A stretch of 64,000 nucleotides of DNA from the NCBI GenBank assembly GCA_020636255.1, contig JACJYE010000007.1:327141-391140 (forward strand), written 5' to 3'. The stretch is from Lewinellaceae bacterium (GTDB lineage Bacteria; Bacteroidota; Bacteroidia; Chitinophagales; Saprospiraceae). Shown here piece after piece: positions 54,086 to 63,191 of this stretch. Below the pieces are notes generated by a model. The model did not search any database. It was not told where the DNA came from and was given only the letters and a program-made list of their open reading frames with translations. The number at the start of each line of letters is the position of its first letter. The stretch's first letter is position 1. Position numbers and translations under genes: made by a program.

Positions 54086-56158
54086 TTATTCCTGATCTTC
54101 ATCCGCTTCGGATTTGTCTTCTGGTTCAATATTATCCTGCAGCTGCTCCTTCAGCTGCGAGAAGACATCGAGGTCGCCGAGGGTAGATTTCTCGACATTA
54201 GACTGTTGTTTTTTGACGGCGGTGCGGGTGCGTTGGCGGTCGGCCTGTTTCTCTTTGCGCACCTCTTCTTCCGCTTCGCGGCGGATATCTTCGAGGTAAC
54301 GCATGTGGGAAACGAGGATGCGCTTATCGTCGCGGTTGAACTCGATGACCTTTACGGTCAGCGTTTCATCCACTTCTGCCAGTTGGCCGTCTTCCTTGCG
54401 GATGTGCTTGATCGGTGCGAAGGCTTCCAGGCCGTAGGGCAGCTGGACGATAGCGCCGCGGTCGTCGCGGCGGATGATGGTCGCTTCGTGGTAGGAGCCC
54501 ACGGGGAATACATTTTCGAAGGTATCCCAGGGGTTCTCTTCCAGTTGCTTATGGCCGAGCGACAGTTTGCGGTTGTCCTTGTCGATCTCGAGGATGACCA
54601 CGTCGATATTCTCGCCTACCTTGGTCACTTCCGAGGGGTGGGAGAAGCGCTTGGTCCACGACAGGTCGGAGATGTGGATCATGCCGCCGATGCCGGCTTC
54701 CAGTTCCACGAACACGCCGTAGGGCATGAGGTTTTTGACCTCGCCGGTATGGCGGCTGTTGATGGGGAAGCGTTCTTCGATCTCGCTCCAGGGGTCTTTC
54801 GACAGTTGCTTGACCGAGAGGGACATCTTGCGGTCGTCGCGGTCGATGGTCACCACCTTTGCCTCATACTCCTGGCCCAGCTTGAAGAACTCACGCGCGT
54901 TGATGGGCTGGTTGCTCCAGCTCACTTCCGATACGTGGATGAGGCCTTCTACGCCCGGCTGGATCTCGAGGAAAGCACCGTAATCTTCGATATTGACGAT
55001 CTTGCCTTTGACCACAGAGCCCTCTTTGATCTCTTCGCTGAGCACTTCCCACGGGTGGGGTTGCAGTTGCTTCAGGCCAAGGGAGATGCGCTTCTTGTTC
55101 TCGTCGAAGTCGAGCACCACCACGTTGATCTTCTGGTTGAGGGACAGCACTTCGCTGGGGTGGTTGATGCGGCCCCAGGAAATGTCGGTGATGTACAGCA
55201 GGCCGTCGACGCCACCCAGGTCGAGGAAAGCGCCGAAGTCGGTGATATTCTTGACCAGGCCTTCGAGCACCTGCCCTTTTTCGAGGCTGGCGATAATGGC
55301 TTCGCGCTGCTCGGCCAGGTCGCTCTCGATGAGGGCTTTGTGCGATACCACGGCGTTCTTGATCTGCTCGTTGATCTTAACGACTTTGAACTCCATGGTT
55401 TTGCCCACGTATGAATCGTAATCGATGATGGGCTTGATGTCGATCTGCGAACCGGGGAGGAAGGTCTCCAGGCCACCACAATCAACGATGAGGCCACCCT
55501 TGGTCTTGCTGATGACGGTACCTTTGATAACCGTGCCGTTCTCGTAGGAGTCGACGATGTTTTCCCAGGCGCGCAGCAGCTTGGCCTTGCGGCGGGAGAG
55601 CACCAACTGGCCACGGGCATCCTCCTGTTGTTCTACGTAAACATCCACGAAATCGCCGATGCTCAGGTCGGGCGTGTCGCGGAATTCAGAGAGGGGCACC
55701 AGGCCGTCGGACTTGAAGTTGATGTCCAGAACAACGTCGCCATCATTGATGGAGGTGACGCGGCCACTGACGATCTCGTTCTCAAGTACGGAAGAGAGCG
55801 TGGATTCGTACTGCTCCGTGTACTTTTCGATGTCCGCCTCGGAGTAAGCGACATGAGCGCGCTTGCCTGCGTTCCAGTCGAAGTCGTCATGAGCCGTGCC
55901 CACATGAACGGGCTGGTCCTCCACGAGGTCCACATCCTCGTCGTCTTCGTCCTCTTCTTCCTGTTCGTCCTCGTCATCCTGGCCAACAGTGGATTTCTTT
56001 ACGACCACTGGCGTTTCTTCTTCCTCTTCGTCATCCTCTTCGGGGACGTTTTCTGCGGTTGCTTCAACCGGTGTAGTGGTTTCTTCGGCAGCTTCCTGTT
56101 CGGGCTGCTCCTCAGGCGTTTCCTGCCCTTCTTGTTCTAACTTGTTGTCATCCAGCAT
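54086..56158 (-). CDS. rpsA: 30S ribosomal protein S1
   Basis: A 690-residue protein with an acidic N-terminal extension of about 100 residues (EEDDEEEEETPVV, DEQEEEDEDDEDVDLVED) and six S1 domains, recognisable by repeats such as GLVKNITDFGAFLDLGGVDG, GKIVNIEDYGAFLEIQPGVEG and GEVKNLMPYGVFVELEAGIGG. S1 brings mRNA to the 30S subunit. The length exceeds the E. coli protein because of the N-terminal extension and a C-terminal tail rich in Lys/Glu/Asp. A TACCTTTG element lies upstream. Confidence 0.97.
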   Translation of the reverse strand: MLDDNKLEQEGQETPEEQPEQEAAEETTTPVEATAENVPEEDDEEEEETPVVVKKSTVGQDDEDEQEEEDEDDEDVDLVEDQPVHVGTAHDDFDWNAGKRAHVAYSEADIEKYTEQYESTLSSVLENEIVSGRVTSINDGDVVLDINFKSDGLVPLSEFRDTPDLSIGDFVDVYVEQQEDARGQLVLSRRKAKLLRAWENIVDSYENGTVIKGTVISKTKGGLIVDCGGLETFLPGSQIDIKPIIDYDSYVGKTMEFKVVKINEQIKNAVVSHKALIESDLAEQREAIIASLEKGQVLEGLVKNITDFGAFLDLGGVDGLLYITDISWGRINHPSEVLSLNQKINVVVLDFDENKKRISLGLKQLQPHPWEVLSEEIKEGSVVKGKIVNIEDYGAFLEIQPGVEGLIHVSEVSWSNQPINAREFFKLGQEYEAKVVTIDRDDRKMSLSVKQLSKDPWSEIEERFPINSRHTGEVKNLMPYGVFVELEAGIGGMIHISDLSWTKRFSHPSEVTKVGENIDVVILEIDKDNRKLSLGHKQLEENPWDTFENVFPVGSYHEATIIRRDDRGAIVQLPYGLEAFAPIKHIRKEDGQLAEVDETLTVKVIEFNRDDKRILVSHMRYLEDIRREAEEEVRKEKQADRQRTRTAVKKQQSNVEKSTLGDLDVFSQLKEQLQDNIEPEDKSEADEDQE

Positions 56159-56199
56159 TGAAAGAATGCTTTTTGGTTAAAGAATATTTTTTAGCGGGG

Positions 56200-56207
56200 C
56201 AAAGGTA
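56200..56207 (-). promoter_or_regulatory. Candidate -7 promoter element of rpsA
   Basis: On the minus strand TACCTTTG (56207-56200) fits TAnnTTTG and lies 42 bp before the rpsA start. A -33 element at the usual distance is weak (T-rich only). Confidence 0.4.
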
Positions 56208-56274
56208 ATGCTTTTAAACGGCAAAAGAAAATAAAAACCGGCTGAATATTAGCAGTTTGGACAAAGGCAGGGAG

Positions 56275-57288
56275 CTACTCCAGCCCCAGCCGCGCTACCG
56301 AATAATAGTGGAAGGTTTTGTCTTCGCTCATAGCCACGAGCAGCCCCTGAGGGAACAGGCCGCCGAACGAGAAAGCCGATACTTCCAGCCCGTCGGTATG
56401 TATGGCCTGGTAAGGGATGGATTTGATGAACGCGTGCGGCGCGGCGCGGCTGAAAACCCGCACTGCCTGTGCCTGCTGGTCGGAGACGAAGATGTACCCC
56501 TGTCCGGGGCCGGTGGGCAGTATCGCGATGCCTTCCATGTCTTCTGCGAAGCCGCTTGCGCCGAAAAATGCCTGCTGGGCACTCCCCTTTTCCGGTGCGG
56601 CAAAATATTTCCGGATGCCGGCGCCTTCGTCAGAATAATATACATACCCGGCCTCATCATCCACCGCTATGGCCTCGATCTCCTTTAAGCCGCTGAACGC
56701 TCCGAACTTGCGCACCAGCCGGGCCTGCAGCCCTGTACTGTCGGCCGACAAGGCATATTGCCACAGGTATGTCCCGTCGGCCGGCCCGTTCTTGCGCCCA
56801 ACGATGGCGTATACTTTATCGGTGCCGGGTTGCCGGTACAGGCCTATACCCATTGGCAGGCGGTAATCGCCTTGGGGTTCGCCTTCGAAAACGGGAATAC
56901 CACCGCCGTCGAGCATCTGCATATCGGGAACGGAAAAAACGCGCAGCATCTGTCGCTCCCGCTCGGTAAAAGCGAGGATGTCAAGGGTGTCGCCCCGGTA
57001 AAGAAAGCCGTATTCCACATCGACATTATTCGGGCGCTCTACCTGCCGGACCACTTTGTCTTCAAGCACTTCGCCCTGGAGGTTAAAAGCGTATACAGCG
57101 CCGTCGGTGTCCTTATCGGTGCCGAAAACGATACTACCGGCAGGGTCATCGGTATTGACCCATATAGCGGGGTCGTCGGTATCGTGTTTTACAGGTTGGG
57201 TGATAACGTCAGGCGCAAGCAGCGCACCTTCTTTTTGCCCGCATGTAGCGAGAAAGAGCGGCAAGGCCGCACATATCCAATATTTCAT
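56275..57288 (-). CDS. Beta-propeller phytase lipoprotein
   Basis: A 337-residue lipoprotein: start at 57288 gives MKYWICAALPLFLATC with the acylated C16. The mature part matches the 3-phytase (beta-propeller phytase) pattern: VKHDTDDPAIWVN, IVFGTDKDTDGAVYAFNLQG, RPNNVDVEYGF, YFSDEGAG-like YYSDEGAGI, and DMEGIAILP. These enzymes release phosphate from inositol hexakisphosphate with calcium. It follows the TonB-dependent receptor gene by 20 bp, so the pair probably takes up and degrades phytate or its products. A start at 57342 would lie inside the receptor gene. Confidence 0.9.
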   Translation of the reverse strand: MKYWICAALPLFLATCGQKEGALLAPDVITQPVKHDTDDPAIWVNTDDPAGSIVFGTDKDTDGAVYAFNLQGEVLEDKVVRQVERPNNVDVEYGFLYRGDTLDILAFTERERQMLRVFSVPDMQMLDGGGIPVFEGEPQGDYRLPMGIGLYRQPGTDKVYAIVGRKNGPADGTYLWQYALSADSTGLQARLVRKFGAFSGLKEIEAIAVDDEAGYVYYSDEGAGIRKYFAAPEKGSAQQAFFGASGFAEDMEGIAILPTGPGQGYIFVSDQQAQAVRVFSRAAPHAFIKSIPYQAIHTDGLEVSAFSFGGLFPQGLLVAMSEDKTFHYYSVARLGLE

Positions 57289-57308
57289 ATTTCCCTTTTT
57301 TGCTGCAC

Positions 57309-60200
57309 TCAGAACCCCAGCTTCACGCCCAGCCTGCCCCACCAGGAGTAAAATTCCTGTTTTTTAACCCGGCCCGGTTCTCCGAGATAAAACTTCTGGG
57401 GCGTATTTGTCAGGTTGATCAGGTCGAGGAAGAGCTTCAAATGCTCGGTTACGAAAACGTTGGCCGTGAAGTCCAGGCGCAGGGCTTTGCCGTAGTATTC
57501 GTCGAGGTCGGCATCCGCACCGAGCTGATAGAGGAAGTCGTCCTGGTAATTCAGCGTCAGGCGGGTAAAGAACTTCCTGGAATCGTAGAACAGCGCCGCA
57601 TTGGCCGTATGGCTGGCCTGTCCCGGCAGGGTGATCATTTCCCGCTCGTCCTTAGAGCTGAACAAGTCGAGGTCGTCTTCGCCGAAGATAACGATGGCAT
57701 CCGTATAGTTGGCGGGGTAACGCTTGTTGATAAAAGCTTCGGAATGGGTATAGGTGTAGTTGGCGTACAGGCCGAAATTGCGCAGAAAGCCCGGCAGGAA
57801 CTTGAACTTGAACTGCGCCTGCAGCTCGGCGCCATAAACCGACGCCCGGTTCCCGTTGATGGCCTTGGTGATCTCCACCAAACCATAATCCTTAGGGTCG
57901 CCTTCATGGGCAAAGCGCTTGTAGTAAAAAATAAAATCGTCGATCTCCTTATAGAATATGCCACCCGACAGGATGCCCTTCGGGAAGTAATACTCTGCCA
58001 GGAAGTCCAGGTTTTTCGAAAGCGGGTACTTCAGATCCGGATTGCCGTACCGCACTTCGTCGCGGTCTTCCTCCCGGTAGGGAAGCACATCGTCAAAATT
58101 GGGGCGGGAATAGGAATACGTCAGCGCCGCCCGCAGGTTGAAATTTTCATTGACGGAATATTTCATCTGCACCTGTGGCAGCAGGAATCGGTGTATGCGC
58201 TGGTCCGTAAGGGTATCGATGCTCTTGAACCGCCCTTTATCGGTCACGATGCGGAAGCCCTGATAGTCAATATCGGTTTCCTCCCAACGGAGCCCGCCCA
58301 GCACCATCAGCTTGTCAAAATCATGGCGCACCATACCGTAGCCTGCGTAAATGGTTTCTTCAGCCTTATAGTCTTCCCCGAATGACTGCACACGGGTGGC
58401 GGTGCGGTCGAAGATAAAGTGCTGGGGATAGAATTCGTAGAAGTCGCGCAGCTTTTGCTCTGACGGCATATACTCCAGCGCGTAGCTATGCCCGAGCAGG
58501 TTGTCTTCCCGAAAGCCGTCGCTGATGGTGGCCAGAGACAGTTCGGGGCCCAGGCCGGGATATATGGAGGATTCCTCAAAATAGGCGGCAAAGGCCTGCG
58601 ACCGGATATCGCGGCCTTTTTTCTTCTGCCGTATCTTGCCACCGAATTTAAAGTAGCCGTTGCTATGGCTGCCGATCGAGTAGGGTATTTTGATATTGGC
58701 CCTGGGCGTTAGGTTCCGGTCGGTGGCCAGGCTATTTTCGAAGAGCAGATCGTCCAGTTCGTAATCTTCGTATCGGGTAACGTTTCCCGCATTGCTGGGG
58801 TTGGGGAAAGTGGCGCGCGGATAATCGGGGTCGCTGAGGTCGAAATCAATGGCGATGGCCTGGCCGGGGCTGTCGAAACTGGCCTCCATCCTGTCGGGTT
58901 CCGACTCGCTGGCCAGCGCATAGAACAGCTGGTAGTCGAGCGTGGCTCTGCCGATCCGGTGCTCTCCTCCGAAAGCAAGGGTGCTCAGCTCCTGTTTTTT
59001 TACCCTGGCCTTAATATCGTGTTTTACCCCGCCATAGAGATAATAAGTGGCCGATAACGCGTCGTCCAGGCCGTATACCAGGCGGCGGCGGGTTTCATCG
59101 TCAGTGAAACTGTTATACATGCCGCGCAGGTACAGGAAGGAATTTTTGTTAAAACGCAGGTCCAGCGTCGGGCTTACGCTGATGCGGGTTCGGGTAATGT
59201 CATAGTGGCGAAACTGCACCTCGCGGTATTGGACGTAATAATTATCCTGTCCGGCATCCTGGCTACCGAAGAAGGGGCCTTTGGCATATTTGTATTCGAT
59301 GTTGTCCGAACCCTGGTTGTTCTGGAAATAACTGCTGTTGGCCTGAAAGCCGAGTTTGCCATACCGCTGTCCGTAGGAGAACTGCAGGTTGTAAATTGGG
59401 GCCTGGCGCAGGTTGTTGTACCCTCCGGCCAGGGTGGCGCGGATCTCCGGCTGCTCCCCCGTCGCCTCCTTGGTCTTGATGTTGACAGCCCCGCCGATGC
59501 CGTCGGCATCCATATCGGGGGTCAGTACCTTGTTCACCTCCACAAATTCGATCTGGTCGGCAGGGATGATATCCATGCCTACGTAGCGGACGCGGCCTTC
59601 CGGCGAGGGTACTTGTTCGCCGTTCACATTAAAAACGGTGAGCTCGGGCGGCGTGCCCCGCAGCTGAACGTAACGCCCTTCGCCCTGGTCGCGCTGCAGC
59701 GTAATACCGGGAATGCGCTGCATCGCCTCTGCAGCGTTCATATCGGGAAAACTCGCTATCTGTTCTGCAGCGATGACGTTTTTGATATTCTCCGACTTTT
59801 TCTGCTCGATGAATGCCCTGAGGTTACCCTCCGCCCGGCCTTCTACCTGCACCAGCTCCAGTTCTACTGCTGTGCTTTGAAGTTTGATGTCAAATACGGG
59901 GGCGGGCTTCTTACTGAAGTCGTGCTCAAAAACGTAATCTTCATAGCCGATGTACGCTACAATGATAGTGGCCTTTTCCTGCGGGATGTTTTTCAGCACA
60001 AAAGTGCCCTGGCCGTCCGAAGAAGTGCCGAGGCTGGTATTTTTGATGGCCACCGTCGCTCCGGGCAATGGTTCGCCCGACTGGCCGTCGGTTACCGTTC
60101 CGGAGATGGAATAGTTGTTCTGAGCAGCGCATTCCAGCGCAAAAAAAGGTGTGGCAAACAACAGCGCCAGCACCAGCCAGGAATATTTTATGGGAAGCAT
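57309..60200 (-). CDS. TonB-dependent receptor of the phytase operon
   Basis: A 963-residue outer membrane receptor. The start at 60200 (MLPIKYSWLVLALLFATPFF) gives a signal peptide to about residue 27. Residues about 30-110 form a carboxypeptidase-regulatory-like domain (YSISGTVTDGQSGEPLPGAT). A plug domain follows (NVIAAEQIASFPDMNAAEAM, RYVQLRGTPPELTVFNVNGE), then a 22-strand barrel ending in GVKLGF. It would import a phytase-related substrate or release product; specificity is inferred from the adjacent phytase gene. Confidence 0.92.
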   Translation of the reverse strand: MLPIKYSWLVLALLFATPFFALECAAQNNYSISGTVTDGQSGEPLPGATVAIKNTSLGTSSDGQGTFVLKNIPQEKATIIVAYIGYEDYVFEHDFSKKPAPVFDIKLQSTAVELELVQVEGRAEGNLRAFIEQKKSENIKNVIAAEQIASFPDMNAAEAMQRIPGITLQRDQGEGRYVQLRGTPPELTVFNVNGEQVPSPEGRVRYVGMDIIPADQIEFVEVNKVLTPDMDADGIGGAVNIKTKEATGEQPEIRATLAGGYNNLRQAPIYNLQFSYGQRYGKLGFQANSSYFQNNQGSDNIEYKYAKGPFFGSQDAGQDNYYVQYREVQFRHYDITRTRISVSPTLDLRFNKNSFLYLRGMYNSFTDDETRRRLVYGLDDALSATYYLYGGVKHDIKARVKKQELSTLAFGGEHRIGRATLDYQLFYALASESEPDRMEASFDSPGQAIAIDFDLSDPDYPRATFPNPSNAGNVTRYEDYELDDLLFENSLATDRNLTPRANIKIPYSIGSHSNGYFKFGGKIRQKKKGRDIRSQAFAAYFEESSIYPGLGPELSLATISDGFREDNLLGHSYALEYMPSEQKLRDFYEFYPQHFIFDRTATRVQSFGEDYKAEETIYAGYGMVRHDFDKLMVLGGLRWEETDIDYQGFRIVTDKGRFKSIDTLTDQRIHRFLLPQVQMKYSVNENFNLRAALTYSYSRPNFDDVLPYREEDRDEVRYGNPDLKYPLSKNLDFLAEYYFPKGILSGGIFYKEIDDFIFYYKRFAHEGDPKDYGLVEITKAINGNRASVYGAELQAQFKFKFLPGFLRNFGLYANYTYTHSEAFINKRYPANYTDAIVIFGEDDLDLFSSKDEREMITLPGQASHTANAALFYDSRKFFTRLTLNYQDDFLYQLGADADLDEYYGKALRLDFTANVFVTEHLKLFLDLINLTNTPQKFYLGEPGRVKKQEFYSWWGRLGVKLGF

Positions 60201-60298
60201 TCCTTTGAGGTTTAGAGTATTAAAACTGAGCCCAGGCGGTGGCTTTCGCGACACCGCCTGGGCTGGCAGGTTATACATTAACTCATTCTATATTTACA

Positions 60299-61930
60299 TT
60301 ACCTGACGGCCAGCTTCTGGAGGTATACCTCGCCGTTCTGCCAGGCTTTAACGAAGTAAAGGCCACCTGCCAGGCCGTTGGTTTTCAGCGATACCGTCTT
60401 ACTGAATTTCGTTTGTTTTACACCGATCAGTTGTCCGTTGGCATTGTACAGGTGGATCGTCGCCGGCGCTTCGCTGTCCAGTTCGATCGTCACGCCTTCT
60501 TCGTTCGCGGGGTTGGGGTATACTTTCAGCGGTTTTGCCTCGGGCAGGGGCTGGAATACCGTGCCCGTCAGGTTGGCGGACGAATAGGTGATAACCAGGC
60601 GTGGGCGGCGTTCCGGGTGGTTCTGGCCGTCGCCGCCATCTTCCGGGTCGGCAATATTTTCAAAAGACTCCATTTCGCGGGCATTCTCAAGATCACTAGG
60701 CCCCTGGTTCTCGCCAGTCAGGATGAGCGCCAGGGCATTGCCGGCCTGCCAGCCATCGCGGTTAACGATCTCCTGGACGACAGACTTCAGGTCGGGCGTC
60801 TGGTAATATTCCCAGATCAGCCATTCTTCAGCTACCTCCCACAACACAGAAGCACTGGTAGCCGGGCGGGCCGTAATAAGGGCATCCTCGGTGAACGTCT
60901 CGGCGTTGTCGGTGGCTTCGCCGTAAATGGTGATACGGGCCACATCCTCGGCCGATTTGCCTTCATGAGAAGAGAATACGATATAAGCCGACTCCACGAC
61001 GGCGCCTTTCGGCAGGGGGATATTGCGGAAACGGATGCCCGTAGTGAGGATGTTCTGGTCTTCGGGTGCGCCTTCCCAACCGGCGTCCAGGTCGTCATCG
61101 AACAGAGAATCGATCTCGTCGTTTTCCTGCTCGGCGTCATCGGACGAAGCCTCAAAGACAACGCCTTCGTCTTCGATGGTATCGGTGACCATCACAGCAA
61201 CTTCGATCGTAGCGGATGGCACACTATAGTATACGACGAGCTGGGGCCGCCGCTCCGGGTGGTTCTGGCCGTCGCCGCCGTCTTCAGGGTCGGAGATATT
61301 CTCAAAAGACTCCATTTCGCGGGCATTCTCAAAATCGCTGGGGCCCTGGTTCTCGCCGGAAAGGATGAGTGCCAGGGCATTACCGGCCGCCCAGCCGTCG
61401 CGGTTGACGATTTCCTGAATGACGCCCTTCAGGTCGGGCGTCCGGTAGGGCTGCCATATCTCCCAGTCGACGGCCACCTCCCAGAGTGTAGAAGCGCTGG
61501 TGGCCGGGCGGCCCGTAATGAGGGCGTCTTCAGTGAAGGTCTGGGCATTATCGCTGGCTTCACCATAGATAGTAATGCGGGCCACATCCTCTGCCGATTT
61601 AGCCTCATGCGACGAAAAGACAATGAAAGCGGAATCGATCCGCGCACCCTGAGGGATGTAGATATCGCGAAAACGCAGGCCTGTCGTCAGTATGTTCTGG
61701 TCTTCAGGAGCCCCTTCCCAGCCGGCATCCAGGTCGTCATCGTAGAGCGCGTCGATCTCGTCGTTTTCCTGTTCGGCGTCATCGGAGGAGACTTCCAGCA
61801 CAACGCCTTCGTCTTCGATGGTGCCTGTTCCCTGGATGTATCTTTCCAGGACAAAATTCTGAGCATGGGCCTGATAGCCGAGGGCCAGGCCGCATAATAC
61901 AAAGAGGAGTGTAAATGTCGTTGGTTTCAT
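60299..61930 (-). CDS. Secreted T9SS cargo protein with two near-identical internal repeats
   Basis: A 543-residue protein with signal peptide (1-23) and a T9SS type A sorting tail (VYPNPANEEGVTIEL ... GLAGGLYFVKAWQ). Between them are two tandem repeats of about 200 residues (approximately 37-235 and 250-450), highly similar, containing SSDDAEQENDEID, GWEGAPEDQNILTTG and ITIYGEA blocks; the DNA is duplicated too. The repeats are acidic and may bind calcium, but no known domain was recognised. It lies 98 bp upstream of the receptor gene on the same strand and may belong to the phytate operon. Confidence 0.82.
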   Translation of the reverse strand: MKPTTFTLLFVLCGLALGYQAHAQNFVLERYIQGTGTIEDEGVVLEVSSDDAEQENDEIDALYDDDLDAGWEGAPEDQNILTTGLRFRDIYIPQGARIDSAFIVFSSHEAKSAEDVARITIYGEASDNAQTFTEDALITGRPATSASTLWEVAVDWEIWQPYRTPDLKGVIQEIVNRDGWAAGNALALILSGENQGPSDFENAREMESFENISDPEDGGDGQNHPERRPQLVVYYSVPSATIEVAVMVTDTIEDEGVVFEASSDDAEQENDEIDSLFDDDLDAGWEGAPEDQNILTTGIRFRNIPLPKGAVVESAYIVFSSHEGKSAEDVARITIYGEATDNAETFTEDALITARPATSASVLWEVAEEWLIWEYYQTPDLKSVVQEIVNRDGWQAGNALALILTGENQGPSDLENAREMESFENIADPEDGGDGQNHPERRPRLVITYSSANLTGTVFQPLPEAKPLKVYPNPANEEGVTIELDSEAPATIHLYNANGQLIGVKQTKFSKTVSLKTNGLAGGLYFVKAWQNGEVYLQKLAVR

Positions 61931-62170
61931 CTCTTTACTTTTTTCCTGGCAAAAAAAGCAAAGAGATGAGTGATTTCATACCGCCGCACAGGGCATGAAA
62001 AGAGATTTAAAAGTTTTTTAATGCTGGTTTAACCTCTGATAAACAATGGGTTGGTAATTTTAACATGCCATTATCTACCTCGTTAGAAGCTTAAGGTAGC
62101 GGATGCCGTTTCTGTTTGGAGAGAAGCTATATCTCAGGCAAGGCGTACAGCTAACTGCCGCGCCGTAATT

Positions 62171-63013
62171 TCATTTCACCCAGCCAGCATAGTTTTCGGG
62201 AGTTAACACAGTATATGCCGCATCCGGATAAGCTTGTCTCCATCCCCCTGGCGCTTTGGGGTGTTTTTTTTCATTCCATTTGAATTCGTAGCCGTACAGG
62301 CGGCCTCCCCGTTCTTCAATCCAGTTAATTTCCTGCTGGTCATAAGTACGCCAAAAGTAGTTGTTGACAATCATACCCGTGTATTGCTGAAACTTGATCC
62401 GCTCGCTGATCATATAATTTTCCCATAATTGCCCGATGTCATTCCTCAACTCGATCGAGTTCAGATTGGCCGCCAATATATTTCGTATACCGTTATCGAA
62501 AAAATACCATTTGCTGCTTTTGGTAACCTCTTTTCGAAGATTCCTACTAAAACCACCCACCCGATGTATGACGAACACTTTAGACAGCAAATCCAGATAC
62601 CGGCTTACCGTATTACCACTCATCCCCAATTGCCTGCCAGCCAGGGGTTCGCCGGCATAATTTTCTACATCAAATGCAGAGGAACCAGTAATTAGGATAC
62701 GGAGCCCCTCAATTTCATCAATCATCAGCTTCAAGGCATACCCGATATCAGGTATCTTCTGCGCTTCATCGATGATCAACATTTTTTTCCCATCCAGCAA
62801 TTGCACAAAATTGGGCAGGCTCCTTCTCTTAAACAATTCTCTGGTATTCAAATCCTCGCCATTCAGCAACAAAACGGGTTCGGTTATCTCCGACAATACC
62901 TGACGGATCAGTACTGTTTTCCCCACCCGCCTGGGCCCAAGTAACACGACAACTTTGTTGGGCAAGAGGTATTCCTGCAAAATGGGTTGAATACTTCTGC
63001 GCAGAAATTCCAT
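62171..63013 (-). CDS. AAA_14/DUF4143 ATPase with apparent internal deletion
   Basis: A 280-residue protein. N-terminal AAA_14 part: Walker A LLGPRRVGKTVLIRQ, Walker B KKMLIIDEAQKIPD, and LITGSSAFD (sensor). The C-terminal part is DUF4143, with FSRNLRKEVTKSSKWYFFDN and FWRTYDQQEINWIEERGGRL, ending in a PD-(D/E)XK-like LYGYEFKW. Full-length relatives are about 380 residues; here the usual ~100-residue middle after EPLAGRQ is missing and the chain resumes at LGMSGNTVSRYLDLL, in frame. It is either a shortened functional protein or a decaying gene. Confidence 0.8.
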   Translation of the reverse strand: MEFLRRSIQPILQEYLLPNKVVVLLGPRRVGKTVLIRQVLSEITEPVLLLNGEDLNTRELFKRRSLPNFVQLLDGKKMLIIDEAQKIPDIGYALKLMIDEIEGLRILITGSSAFDVENYAGEPLAGRQLGMSGNTVSRYLDLLSKVFVIHRVGGFSRNLRKEVTKSSKWYFFDNGIRNILAANLNSIELRNDIGQLWENYMISERIKFQQYTGMIVNNYFWRTYDQQEINWIEERGGRLYGYEFKWNEKKHPKAPGGWRQAYPDAAYTVLTPENYAGWVK

Positions 63014-63057
63014 AGCATCTTTTAAGACAAAAAAAGGAAATTACATTCCTTAAAGAT

Positions 63058-63113
63058 GCTAATTAACGATAATTAGCGCAACGAAAAATTCCAATTAGCT
63101 AAAACTAGCGCAA
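63058..63113. promoter_or_regulatory. Palindrome and repeated TAGCGCAA before the AAA_14 gene
   Basis: GCTAATTA (63058-63065) and TAATTAGC (63070-63077) form an 8-bp inverted repeat. TAGCGCAA occurs at 63074-63081 and again at 63106-63113, 32 bp apart. It lies 45-100 bp upstream of the AAA_14 start and may be an operator. Confidence 0.4.
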
Positions 63114-63191
63114 TGCGCAAATTTTCACTTTAATACCGACAACTGCCAGATCAAGCGCTGAGGAGCGGGTAGCCCCCTCCGGCCAGCCCCA

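Noticed and set aside
53711..55414. Long plus-strand open frame opposite rpsA
   Set aside because: It is antisense to the well-supported ribosomal protein S1 gene and the start of the CHAT gene; its protein is a composition artefact rich in V/D/L with no motif.
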